A DNA stretch of 17,179 bases. Source: Candidatus Woesearchaeota archaeon CG11_big_fil_rev_8_21_14_0_20_43_8. GTDB lineage: Archaea > Nanobdellota > Nanobdellia > Woesearchaeales > CG08-08-20-14. The stretch is from the NCBI GenBank assembly GCA_002762705.1, contig PCVE01000054.1:1-17179 (forward strand), given 5' to 3'. A model generated the notes under the pieces. It made no database searches. It was not told where the DNA came from and worked only from the letters and a program-made list of their open reading frames with translations. Of this stretch, positions 5,183 to 13,214 are shown piece after piece. The position numbers and the translations under genes were made by a program. Within the stretch, counting starts at the first letter, position 1, and each line of letters starts with the position of its first letter.

Positions 5183-6472
5183 ATGGCGCGATTTATGGAC
5201 AAAAGAGGTGTCACACAAGTAGATTGGGCCATCAGCCTTGCCATCTTCCTATTGTTCCTTGTATGGATTTTCTTCTTCACAAAGCCATTGTTCGATTCCA
5301 CATCCAATCTTGATTCGCTAGCTGATATCGTCGAGAAACATTTCAAGGAGACTGTCACGATAGAGATAGAGAAGATACCATTGATAGTCCATTCCAATTG
5401 GACATATGAAAATGAGCCGTTCCTGATAGACTATTCATATGATCCAGATATAACCAATTATTTTCTCGCTGTGAACAAGAGCATCCAGATCAAAGACAAC
5501 AAAATGGTGTTCCAGCAGGATATCTCAAACACCACAACTATCATAAACCTTATCCATTCAACAGATCTTTCATTTCCGCAATACAAGCTCGCAAATGATC
5601 TCACAAGCAACGAGAGATGGGCATCAGTCACCAATTTCATCGCTTATTTCGACAATTCGACATTAGATACAATAAGTTATAGAGGACCGACAAAGATATT
5701 CAAGCATCAAATCTTCATCGATGATGTGCTGCAGACAAACCACAGCGGAAGCTACACTAACACAAGTCAATACGCGAAATATGTATATTCAAATCAGGCC
5801 TTGAATTTCACGATGTATATATTCACAGAGAATCCAGGGATATCTGGCGAGATAAAACTGAACCAGGTGATCCCTGGCCTGAACAAGACGATGAAAATTT
5901 ATCTGGAACTTGTGAATTATACTGATTATTACATGGACCGAGTCGAGAAAGGCGAAGTAGATTATTTCTTTGAGACCTGTGAAGAGGCTGATGACCGTAA
6001 TTTCATTGATCTCTATGATGATGTACTAGGGGGAGTCGCGGTCACAGTAGACACTGCCTCAAAGACAAAGATCTGCGGAGAGCCAAAACGCGCAAATCTC
6101 ACATTCACATTCCAATTACATAACAGCACGAGATACAGATTGATGTTCCATGACGGGAACTATGAAAACGGCACAAAATACAAAGATTTCAACGAGCCAG
6201 TCATCGGCGCGATACAGAGCTACAAGGGAATCGACGTAGAGAAGATGAACAATCTCACTTTAGAGGATTATGTCTCACTTAGGGAAGGATGGAATTTCCC
6301 TTTGTCAAATAATTTCCAGATAGAAGTATGGAACAGCACATCGAAGATATTCGCATATGAGCCGGTTGAACAGACGACACAGACAAATATCTATACAAAA
6401 CAATTCTATAGCTATATTTTGGATAGCGATATCAACCTAAGAAAAGTCAAGGTGTTTGTAAGAGTATGGTAA
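5183..6472 (+). CDS. Prepilin-like, heavily glycosylatable secreted protein
   Basis: The 429-residue protein has a class III (prepilin-like) N-terminus: charged DKRG at 6-9, then VTQVDWAISLAIFLLFLVWI, a hydrophobic helix at about 15-32 with Asp at +5 after the expected cleavage site (KRG|VT), where pilins usually have Glu. Archaeal prepilin peptidases (PibD/FlaK type) cut at such sites. The remaining ~395 residues are extracellular, beta-rich by eye, and hold about 14 N-x-S/T sequons, consistent with AglB-type glycosylation, plus two cysteines (about 269 and 301). No known fold recognised. At this size it is larger than usual pilins and may be a minor pilin or surface subunit. It overlaps the next prepilin-like gene by 7 nt. 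Confidence 0.85.
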   Translation: MARFMDKRGVTQVDWAISLAIFLLFLVWIFFFTKPLFDSTSNLDSLADIVEKHFKETVTIEIEKIPLIVHSNWTYENEPFLIDYSYDPDITNYFLAVNKSIQIKDNKMVFQQDISNTTTIINLIHSTDLSFPQYKLANDLTSNERWASVTNFIAYFDNSTLDTISYRGPTKIFKHQIFIDDVLQTNHSGSYTNTSQYAKYVYSNQALNFTMYIFTENPGISGEIKLNQVIPGLNKTMKIYLELVNYTDYYMDRVEKGEVDYFFETCEEADDRNFIDLYDDVLGGVAVTVDTASKTKICGEPKRANLTFTFQLHNSTRYRLMFHDGNYENGTKYKDFNEPVIGAIQSYKGIDVEKMNNLTLEDYVSLREGWNFPLSNNFQIEVWNSTSKIFAYEPVEQTTQTNIYTKQFYSYILDSDINLRKVKVFVRVW

Positions 6473-6843
6473 GATCAAAAAAAGGATTCGTGAAGACCAT
6501 CGAAGTCATAATCGCGATAGTCATGAGTTTTGTGTTCCTTGTGCTTATATTGCCGACAGAGACACAGAAATCATATCAGGAAAGTCTTCAGATATTGCCT
6601 TCGTTCGCAGATGACGATGAATTCAGGAACTGTGTCATCGGATTGAATGATGGCTGCATAAGCCAATTCATAGATCCATTGATGCCGCCATATCTTGGTT
6701 ATGAGATACTCATCACGACTGACCCAGATGAGATGATAAATATCGCAGATAGGCAGGTCCAAGTCGAAACACATATATTTGCTGGCAATATCACCACATT
6801 CTCACCGACAGTATTGAAATTGTTTTACTGGGAGAAAGGTTGA
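6466..6843 (+). CDS. Small prepilin-like protein
   Basis: The 125-residue protein begins MVRSKKG, followed by FVKTIEVIIAIVMSFVFLVLILP, a class III signal-like segment: basic residues, Gly, then a hydrophobic helix with Glu at +6. Two cysteines (NCVIGLNDGC) may form a disulfide in the short exposed domain, which also has one NIT sequon. The start codon lies inside the end of the preceding gene (GTATGGTAAG), so the two are translationally coupled and their products probably work together at the surface. It is followed 4 bp later by archease. Confidence 0.82.
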   Translation: MVRSKKGFVKTIEVIIAIVMSFVFLVLILPTETQKSYQESLQILPSFADDDEFRNCVIGLNDGCISQFIDPLMPPYLGYEILITTDPDEMINIADRQVQVETHIFAGNITTFSPTVLKLFYWEKG

Positions 6844-6847
6844 TTAG

Positions 6848-7273
6848 ATGGCATATGAATATAAGCAGCACCAGGCAGATGTTGGTATCCGTATCACCGC
6901 TGACACCATCGAACATGCATTCATAGATGGCGCGAAAGCCATGTTCGGCGTGATGGTCGAAATAGAAGGGGTCGAGAACAAACAGAAAGTGCATATAGAT
7001 TGCACAGGCACTGATATACCTTCATTGTTTGTCAATTTCTTAAATGAGCTATTGAGCCAAAAAGATATCGAAGACATGTTCTTCTCTGATTTCAGGATCG
7101 ACAAGCTAGAAGAGAAAGAAGGAATGTTTTACCTAGAAGCGACCGCATCTGGAGAACGGATAGCTATCGGCAGGCATGAGATACGGACAGAAGTGAAGGC
7201 AGCGACATTCCATGGAATCAGGTATGAGAATACAGATGAAGGGATAATGCTCCAGTGCGTACTTGATGTCTAG
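6848..7273 (+). CDS. Archease (RtcB tRNA ligase cofactor)
   Basis: The 141-residue protein matches archease over its full length: the N-terminal YKQHQADVGIRITADTIEHAF motif with metal-binding Asp11, the middle LFVNFLNELL segment, a GERIAIGRHEIRTEVKAATFHG region, and the C-terminal CVLDV with Asp140. Archease promotes guanylylation and turnover of RtcB, the ligase that joins tRNA exons in archaea; introns needing this are present in the tRNA-Val and tRNA-Ser genes of this window. The gene lies 4 bp after a prepilin-like gene and shares an operon with it, which looks incidental. Its TAG stop overlaps the stop of the convergent helicase gene. Confidence 0.95.
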   Translation: MAYEYKQHQADVGIRITADTIEHAFIDGAKAMFGVMVEIEGVENKQKVHIDCTGTDIPSLFVNFLNELLSQKDIEDMFFSDFRIDKLEEKEGMFYLEATASGERIAIGRHEIRTEVKAATFHGIRYENTDEGIMLQCVLDV

Positions 7274-10158
7274 ATCTCTTTCTTCACCTTGACTAGGAAT
7301 TTTATAAGCTCATCAGACCAGACAAGCGGCACCACATCTGAAAGCAGTATATCAAGCCACTGCAAAAAATCCTGCCTGAAACCATTTCGTTCGCCATCGA
7401 TGAGCCTCTCGATCTCAAAGGCATAATCTGATGGCAGATTTATCCGTCTTGATACTTTCAGAAGCTGGGTCTTCAGCACATCTTTCTCATCCTGTTTCTT
7501 CTCTTCTTTCTGCAGCTCCTCAGCCTTCCAGATATCTTCATAACGAAATTCGACCTTTGCCACACGATCAAGCCCCCGCTTCTTGAGATCTATCTTCGCA
7601 AGGACATATTCGTGCATCCTCTTTAGAAATTCATGACGATCCTCGATCTTCATTATATCGGTATAACCATCAGCCATAAGACGAAAAGCGAACGGTGAAG
7701 GTACATCTGTCGTTATCTCATGTATCTTCAGGTCGCCAGACTCAAGACCTATGAATATTTTCTTTGCGTTTTCTATGTCCATAAGATCCTCTAGCACTTC
7801 ACGTCTTGCTTCTTTTAGTATCGGGAAATTCTCTGATATCCGCTTGACAGCAGAAAGCAAGAGCATGGATGAGACCTGCTGCCTGCCGACTTTCTTCTCT
7901 CTCCCTTTGTAATTCCTAAGGATCATCAACGATCTGCCTGCGCAGTGCCGAAAACGTCTTTTCAATACTTCTGTCCGATCTATGGCTGCCTGCATCACCT
8001 CACGCAGGTTGCCTGAATTGAGCACACGAAGGACACGGAAGACATTTATCTTCTTATCAGTGCTGAGCACGAACCCATTGTCATTTATCCCTATATCCAC
8101 ATCACGCATCTGTGTCCTTGATACAGCGTATGCGAAACCGCGTGACAGGACATCATTCACACGCCTGCCATAGAGTGTGTGGAACACTGCATGTTTCCTG
8201 CCATCTTGCACAGTATGTTCAAGCACTAGATCCTTGTCATGGGATATCTTAGCATATTGGAACTGCTCCTTTAGATATTCATATATAGAATTCGCGCCAT
8301 TCTCGTCAACATAAAGATAGTCATGCATGAAATCGAGTATCTCTGCTTTCGATCTTCCGACAGAAAGTTTCTCTTCCACAAGACGACGGAATCTGTTAAT
8401 CTCATTCGCAAGCTCAAAAGACAAGGGCAGCATCTCAGAGAACCATCTTGGCACAGTCGGTCTTCTTCCAGAAACGGGAATCACCTGCGCGACCATGCCG
8501 CTTGCGTATTTGAACTGATATGTCTGGCCACCAAGGACAAATATATCGCCGACTTTCATCTTCTCAAGGAACGCCTCATCGATCTTTCCGATAGGCATCT
8601 CGCCGATCTTGACAGTCACATAGCTTTCATCAGGGATAGTACCTATATTTGTCATGTATATCAGACGGGCCATCCTTCCTCTCTTTCCGATATTTCCGGT
8701 CTCTTCATCCACCCAGATCTTCGCATAGACATGCCTGTCTTCAAGCGATACGTATTTGCCTGAGAGAAAATCAAGGACTGATGTGAAATCATCATAAGAG
8801 AGGTCACTATAGCAATAACTATTCCTGATGAGATCATAGAGATCATGCCTGGTGGTGACTGCCTGGATGACGATACCGTATATGTGCTGAGAAAGGACAT
8901 CAAGGCAATTCTTTGGGATGTGTATGCGATCTATTTTTTTTTCAACAGCAGATTTCAATAGGACTGAGCATTCGACAAGATCATCTCTGTCAAGCACAAT
9001 TATCCTGCCTTTCGTCGTCTCATGCAGTTTATGTCCCGCTCTTCCGCAACGCTGTATCGCCCGCGCGACTGATTTCGGAGACCCAAGAAGTATGACAAGG
9101 TCGATGAATCCTATATCGATCCCAAGCTCAAGAGATGTAGAACATACAACGCATCTTAGACGCCCATGCCGTAGATTCTCTTCAGTCTGGAACCTCAATT
9201 GTTTTGATAATGAACCGTGATGGGTCGCGATGTTTGAATCATTGTATTCTGCTGGGAACATCTCTTTCAACGTATGCACGACTCTTTCTGTCGCAGATCT
9301 TGTGTTTGTGAAGATAAGAGTAGTCTTGTGTTCAGAGATGAGTTTATGTATCAGCTTATATGTCTCTGACTGCTTCTTCTCATATGACGCGGTGATCAGA
9401 TTCGGAACAGGACTGAGCACTTTTAGATTGAGCATCTTTATGAATTGCACATCGACGATCTTGCATGGTCTTTTTGTCCCGACAAGATACTGCGCCATCT
9501 CTTCTATCGGTGAGACTGTAGCAGAGAGTCCGACACGGCACATCCCAGGAGAGATAGACTGCAGTCTTTCCATAGATAACGACAGATGCACACCTCTTTT
9601 TGATTCAGCGAGCGCATGGATCTCATCGATGATAAGCCATGATGTATCATTCAGATGCTCTTTGAATTTTATCGAGGAGAGGACTATAGCCAGACTTTCC
9701 GGTGTCGTGATGAGGATATGCGGCGGTTTCTTCAGCATCTTTGATTTCTGCGCTTGTGTCGTGTCTCCTGTCCGGACGAGGACCCTTATACCAAGCTCTT
9801 TTCCGCACAGTTTCTCGATCTCCTGCAACGGTTCGATAAGGTTCTTCTGGATATCATTGTTGAGCGCCTTTAGTGGAGAGACATACACAGCGTGGATGCT
9901 GTCAGTGAGACTGCCGCCTAGTGCGCTGTCGACCAATTCATTGAGGATGGAAAGAAATGATGTCAATGTCTTTGTGGCCCCAGTCGGCGCAGAGATCAGG
10001 ATATTCTGTCTGGTGTGGATCTCATAGACACCAAAAAGCTGTGGAAGAGAATACTCTTTGAATCTGGAATAGAACCATTGCTTGACATATGGATTCAGGA
10101 TACGATCTATCTCTGAAATGCTGTTTGGTTCTTTCTTCTCAACAATAAGGGGTTCCAT
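7270..10158 (-). CDS. lhr: Lhr-type superfamily 2 DNA helicase
   Basis: The 962-residue protein has the SF2 helicase motifs in order: motif I SAPTGATKT (56-64), TTPES (151-155), motif II DEIH (178-181), motif III SAT (212-214), TNTRSATE, STSLELGIDIG and motif VI QRCGRAGH (369-376). A long C-terminal part follows as in Lhr-core proteins (winged helix and beta-rich domain), ending in a basic coiled region. Lhr helicases act in DNA repair. Length is somewhat above Lhr-core (about 850-900). Walker A reads G-A-T-K-T instead of the usual G-S-G-K-T. A TATA box (ATTTATATA, 10181-10189) 27 bp from the ATG suggests a leaderless mRNA. Its stop overlaps that of archease. Confidence 0.93.
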   Translation of the reverse strand: MEPLIVEKKEPNSISEIDRILNPYVKQWFYSRFKEYSLPQLFGVYEIHTRQNILISAPTGATKTLTSFLSILNELVDSALGGSLTDSIHAVYVSPLKALNNDIQKNLIEPLQEIEKLCGKELGIRVLVRTGDTTQAQKSKMLKKPPHILITTPESLAIVLSSIKFKEHLNDTSWLIIDEIHALAESKRGVHLSLSMERLQSISPGMCRVGLSATVSPIEEMAQYLVGTKRPCKIVDVQFIKMLNLKVLSPVPNLITASYEKKQSETYKLIHKLISEHKTTLIFTNTRSATERVVHTLKEMFPAEYNDSNIATHHGSLSKQLRFQTEENLRHGRLRCVVCSTSLELGIDIGFIDLVILLGSPKSVARAIQRCGRAGHKLHETTKGRIIVLDRDDLVECSVLLKSAVEKKIDRIHIPKNCLDVLSQHIYGIVIQAVTTRHDLYDLIRNSYCYSDLSYDDFTSVLDFLSGKYVSLEDRHVYAKIWVDEETGNIGKRGRMARLIYMTNIGTIPDESYVTVKIGEMPIGKIDEAFLEKMKVGDIFVLGGQTYQFKYASGMVAQVIPVSGRRPTVPRWFSEMLPLSFELANEINRFRRLVEEKLSVGRSKAEILDFMHDYLYVDENGANSIYEYLKEQFQYAKISHDKDLVLEHTVQDGRKHAVFHTLYGRRVNDVLSRGFAYAVSRTQMRDVDIGINDNGFVLSTDKKINVFRVLRVLNSGNLREVMQAAIDRTEVLKRRFRHCAGRSLMILRNYKGREKKVGRQQVSSMLLLSAVKRISENFPILKEARREVLEDLMDIENAKKIFIGLESGDLKIHEITTDVPSPFAFRLMADGYTDIMKIEDRHEFLKRMHEYVLAKIDLKKRGLDRVAKVEFRYEDIWKAEELQKEEKKQDEKDVLKTQLLKVSRRINLPSDYAFEIERLIDGERNGFRQDFLQWLDILLSDVVPLVWSDELIKFLVKVKKEI

Positions 10159-10180
10159 AAACTGAATGGGTCCGACGGAG

Positions 10181-10190
10181 ATTTATATAC
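10181..10190. promoter_or_regulatory. TATA box of the helicase gene, nearly symmetric
   Basis: ATTTATATAC is centred about 27 bp from the helicase ATG on the minus strand. It also reads TTTATATAC on the plus strand, so it could drive a plus-strand transcript starting near 10210 through the structured intergenic region. Confidence 0.5.
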
Positions 10191-10204
10191 TTATTGTGTA
10201 TCAT

Positions 10205-10415
10205 CAAACGGCAAGCCGTCGATTGAATAATTTTTACGAAGAATTTCATATCTGTAGGGTTCCGACCGAATAACGGTCCGAACAATTCTACTGCCTAAGA
10301 CTCAAATACACAGGACATCGCATCATGACAATGGACCCTGTACGGCTGAGGCGAGAAGCGCGCGTTAGCCTTATGGCCAAGGTGCCCTGTAGATATCACG
10401 TAAGCACCACATTCG
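10205..10415 (+). ncRNA. Possible structured non-coding RNA between helicase and membrane protein genes
   Basis: No ORF is present. The plus strand folds into hairpins: ACGGC-AA-GCCGT (10208-10219); GTTC-C-GACCG with CGGTC-C-GAAC (10259-10283) inside GTAG/CTAC; ACAGG (10310-10314) with either CCTGT at 10337-10341 or at 10386-10390; TGAGGC/GCCTTA (about 10346-10373); and GGTGC/GCACC (10381-10408) followed directly by ACA and three bases, like the tail of an H/ACA RNA. The strand and ends are inferred. I see no SRP, RNase P or tRNA signature. The downstream gene has its own TATA box, so this is not an obvious leader. Confidence 0.35.
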
Positions 10416-10451
10416 CAAAATATTTTCTAAAGAGCCTTTCTCCATATCTAT

Positions 10452-10460
10452 AATTATATA
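10452..10460 (+). promoter_or_regulatory. TATA box of the polytopic membrane protein gene
   Basis: AATTATATA lies about 29 bp before ATG 10485, consistent with a short-leader or leaderless transcript. Confidence 0.55.
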
Positions 10461-10484
10461 TACTAAATTCGCCAGATCAATGTC

Positions 10485-11966
10485 ATGCGATCTAAGAACA
10501 GCAGGATCCGGACATATATCGAAGAGATCATCCTTGTCATACTTATCTTCATAGATATATTCGGATGGTTAGGTATCCTCCCGCCCGATATGGAGATCGG
10601 TGATAAATTGATCGGATGGGCATTGATGGGTTATCTCTTGTACAAAGCGCCGTTATCAAAGATCCTCTTCGGTGTGAGGAACAAGATAGTGGATGTCGGA
10701 CTTATAATTTCATACTTCCTCATGTTATTCAAAAATCTTATCGTCCTTTCAGAATCATTGCTTGAATATCATCTGCATTTCAAGAACTTCTTCATCTGGA
10801 TCGTCAACAATGGAAATGCTATAGAAAGCGGTGCCTTTATCACTGGCGCGAGCCTGCTTGTATTCATATCATTGTACGCCACAGGAAGGATAAGGTTAAA
10901 AGCGCCTTCTGTCCTGAATATGTTCTTTGAAGATGGCGCGCCGAAACGAAGATTTGGTTACATGCTATTGAGATTCATGAAGATACATCTCACGACCATA
11001 GCGTTCTTTGTCATCGTCTTCAATCTTATAATGGAATGGCTCACCATGGTCGAAGATGATCTGGTCACCATAATATCCGTCGTGCTTGTGATGCTGATCA
11101 TAATAAAATACCGCAAGAAAAGTGGCTGGCACATGCCTTTTGGTAAGGTGATCTTCAACATAGCAGACACAGCAGATGGGTTCTACTCAAAGATGATCGG
11201 ACTTCTGCAGTCTGGAAAAAAAGCTATGCTGACTGTGAGCGGCCTGCTTGTGCTGCATCTGATCACCGACGTCGCCACGTTCATAGTCCCATCCATAATG
11301 TGGAAGTCGGGAGTAGATTATTTCGGTGGGCTTGGGACAGGACACAATCATATATGGAGCATACTTCTGAATGATATATCTTCTGCTGGAACAGTCTTTT
11401 CAAAAGTGATTCTCACTTATATCTATTCTATGAACGTTATAGGGATCATAATGCTTATGCTCGCGCCGGCAGTGATATGGTATCTGATCTATACAGTGAG
11501 GGAAAAAACTATACCCGCATGGCTCTTCTCACTTTTTTTTATGTCTGCGATGTGCTTCCTTCTTGCGCCGGCATTCGATATCACCGTCATCAAAGAAAGT
11601 CTCACTGAGCGCATAATCGGTGCTGATATATTGACGCAGAGCGTGATCGCTTCGATGCATGTCGATCTCATATCTATCTTTATTGCTTCATTGCTGGTCG
11701 GAGCCATGTCTTTCCTTGCCACAAGATACGCAAGACGAATGCTTGTCGCATTCGCGGGTCTTGCGACTGCGATATTCTTTGTGAATTATATATATCATTT
11801 CTTAAGCGCCATAATATCATACTATCTTTCGATCATTCCGCTTATGTTCTCTGAATTTCAATGGCTGATAGCATATTATTTCTTGGTGTTCTTTCTCTCA
11901 AACCTGCTTTTCTACTTTTTCGGCTCTCTTTTTTTCATCTATATGTCGATGAAAGAGCTTAAGTAG
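10485..11966 (+). CDS. Polytopic membrane protein of unknown function
   Basis: The 493-residue protein begins with a basic stretch and has about 11-12 hydrophobic segments, the first at about 14-33 and the last at about 470-490 (LLFYFFGSLFFIYMSM). Loops contain RRFGYMLLRFMKIH, a KYRKKSGWHMPFGK segment and GGLGTGHNHIWS. The sequence is rich in I, L, F and M, with no transporter signature or catalytic motif that I recognise. It is monocistronic by appearance: own TATA box, divergent helicase gene upstream, and a 220-bp gap downstream. The start is supported by the TATA spacing. Confidence 0.85.
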   Translation: MRSKNSRIRTYIEEIILVILIFIDIFGWLGILPPDMEIGDKLIGWALMGYLLYKAPLSKILFGVRNKIVDVGLIISYFLMLFKNLIVLSESLLEYHLHFKNFFIWIVNNGNAIESGAFITGASLLVFISLYATGRIRLKAPSVLNMFFEDGAPKRRFGYMLLRFMKIHLTTIAFFVIVFNLIMEWLTMVEDDLVTIISVVLVMLIIIKYRKKSGWHMPFGKVIFNIADTADGFYSKMIGLLQSGKKAMLTVSGLLVLHLITDVATFIVPSIMWKSGVDYFGGLGTGHNHIWSILLNDISSAGTVFSKVILTYIYSMNVIGIIMLMLAPAVIWYLIYTVREKTIPAWLFSLFFMSAMCFLLAPAFDITVIKESLTERIIGADILTQSVIASMHVDLISIFIASLLVGAMSFLATRYARRMLVAFAGLATAIFFVNYIYHFLSAIISYYLSIIPLMFSEFQWLIAYYFLVFFLSNLLFYFFGSLFFIYMSMKELK

Positions 11967-12005
11967 CAGATTGTTTTCTCGACGGAGAATTTCATTCATG
12001 CACCA

Positions 12006-12037
12006 AAAGATTTCACTAAAAGAAAATCTTTATATAC
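12006..12037. promoter_or_regulatory. Inverted repeat overlapping the TATA box of the winged-helix/MBL operon
   Basis: AAAGATTT (12006-12013) and AAATCTTT (12024-12031) form an 8-bp inverted repeat that runs into TTTATATAC (about 12029-12037), the likely TATA box. A protein bound here would block TBP. The winged-helix protein encoded just downstream is the obvious candidate (autoregulation, inferred). Confidence 0.4.
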
Positions 12038-12190
12038 AACCTTTGTTCATAGTTTGAAAAAGCGAAACATATATATAGAAGTGACTTGTTCTATGGATAT
12101 ATTGCAATAAACATTTTGGAAAATAGATATTTCAAAAAACCTATTGAAGTAGTTAAATCCAACCTGCTTAGATACGGGGGTGTACGAAAA

Positions 12191-12457
12191 GTGGACGAGA
12201 AGATATTCAATGTTTTTTTTAGAGAGAAACCAGTGATGATGCTAGTAAAATTGAAGAATGCAAAGAGCGAAGTGTATGCATCGTCGCTTGCTAAACAGAT
12301 AGATTGTACATATTCCCACGTAGTCAAGATCCTACAGGAGATGGAGAAATCTGGTCTTGTGCAGTTCAAGAAAGAAGGCCGATTGAAACTGCTCAACTTG
12401 ACAAACAAAGGGTCAGAGATCGCTGAGCATATCGAACAGATCAGACACCGGTTGTGA
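12191..12457 (+). CDS. Winged-helix DNA-binding protein
   Basis: I chose GTG 12191 (VDEKIFNVFFREKP, 88 residues), preceded by GGGGGTG about 8 nt upstream. The frame is open back to a TTG at 12086, but those 35 codons are A/T-rich and look like leader. The protein has a winged-helix pattern: helix KPVMMLVKLKN, helix-turn-helix VYASSLAKQIDCTYSHVVKILQEMEKSGLV, wing QFKKEGRLKLLNLTNKG, and a C-terminal helix, as in MarR/ArsR-like archaeal regulators. The MBL-fold gene starts 7 bp after its stop, so the two form an operon. It may bind the inverted repeat upstream of its own promoter. Confidence 0.78.
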   Translation: MDEKIFNVFFREKPVMMLVKLKNAKSEVYASSLAKQIDCTYSHVVKILQEMEKSGLVQFKKEGRLKLLNLTNKGSEIAEHIEQIRHRL

Positions 12458-12464
12458 GTCTTCT

Positions 12465-13214
12465 ATGAAAGTCGTCACTCTTGGAGTAGGCGAAGCATTC
12501 GATGAGATGCAGCCTAACAACTCTCACCTTGTCTTATCTGACAAGGGCAACATCCTTCTTGACTGCGGCTACTCAGTTCCGCATCAGCTATGGAAATACG
12601 ATAATGATCCAGACATGATAGATGCTGTCTTTCTTAGCCATATACATAGCGATCATACCGGCGGAATCAATGCGATCCTGATGAGGATGTGGGAAGATGG
12701 AAGACATAAACTACTTATAATCTTCAGCGCGACGAGCATAATCAAGGATATCGAAGAGCAATTGCTGAATAGATATCCTGGCTTTCGCAAGAGATTTGGC
12801 TATGATATAAGATACATCGGAGTAGAACCTGGAAAAAGCGAGAAAGTCGGTGGATTGACACTCAATTTCGCCCAGACTGTGCACTCTGCGTCGAATCTTG
12901 CCGTATCGATCACTGATGGAAAAAACAAGATCTCTTACAGTGGAGACGGAGAGTTCACAGATACTTCTATCGCTCTGTATAAAGGATCAGACCTCCTGAT
13001 ACATGAGGCATATCTCATCGATACAGAAGCGAATGGACATGGCAGCATAAAAAAAGTCATCGAGATGGCTGAAAAAAATGAGATCAGTTGTCTTGCGCTC
13101 ACGCATATCAAACGTAAAGTCAGACAAGAGCAGATGGATGCGATCAAGAAGATAGCCGATGAATCAAGCATCAAAGTCACTGTGCCAGAAGCGCTCGAAC
13201 AGACATTTGGCTAG
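12465..13214 (+). CDS. Metallo-beta-lactamase-fold hydrolase, RNase Z-like
   Basis: The 249-residue protein has a complete di-zinc site: H59-x-H61-x-D63-H64 (SHIHSDHTGG), H140 (TVHSASN), D161 (YSGDGEF) and H214 (LTHIKRK). It also has HEAY (180-183) and GHGS (191-194), resembling the HEAT and GHS elements of RNase Z (tRNA 3' endonuclease). It is shorter than usual RNase Z (about 300) and I cannot see a flexible-arm exosite. RNA 3' processing is possible, as the tRNAs here lack encoded CCA, but a different phosphodiesterase activity is equally open. It follows the winged-helix gene by 7 bp; the stop overlaps that of the convergent DHH gene. Confidence 0.88.
   Translation: MKVVTLGVGEAFDEMQPNNSHLVLSDKGNILLDCGYSVPHQLWKYDNDPDMIDAVFLSHIHSDHTGGINAILMRMWEDGRHKLLIIFSATSIIKDIEEQLLNRYPGFRKRFGYDIRYIGVEPGKSEKVGGLTLNFAQTVHSASNLAVSITDGKNKISYSGDGEFTDTSIALYKGSDLLIHEAYLIDTEANGHGSIKKVIEMAEKNEISCLALTHIKRKVRQEQMDAIKKIADESSIKVTVPEALEQTFG

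Noticed and set aside
9230..10027. 265-codon plus-strand ORF
   Set aside because: It is antisense to the helicase N-terminal domain, whose motifs are unambiguous.
10205..10415. SRP RNA or RNase P RNA
   Set aside because: I could not see their conserved core sequences; only generic hairpins are present.
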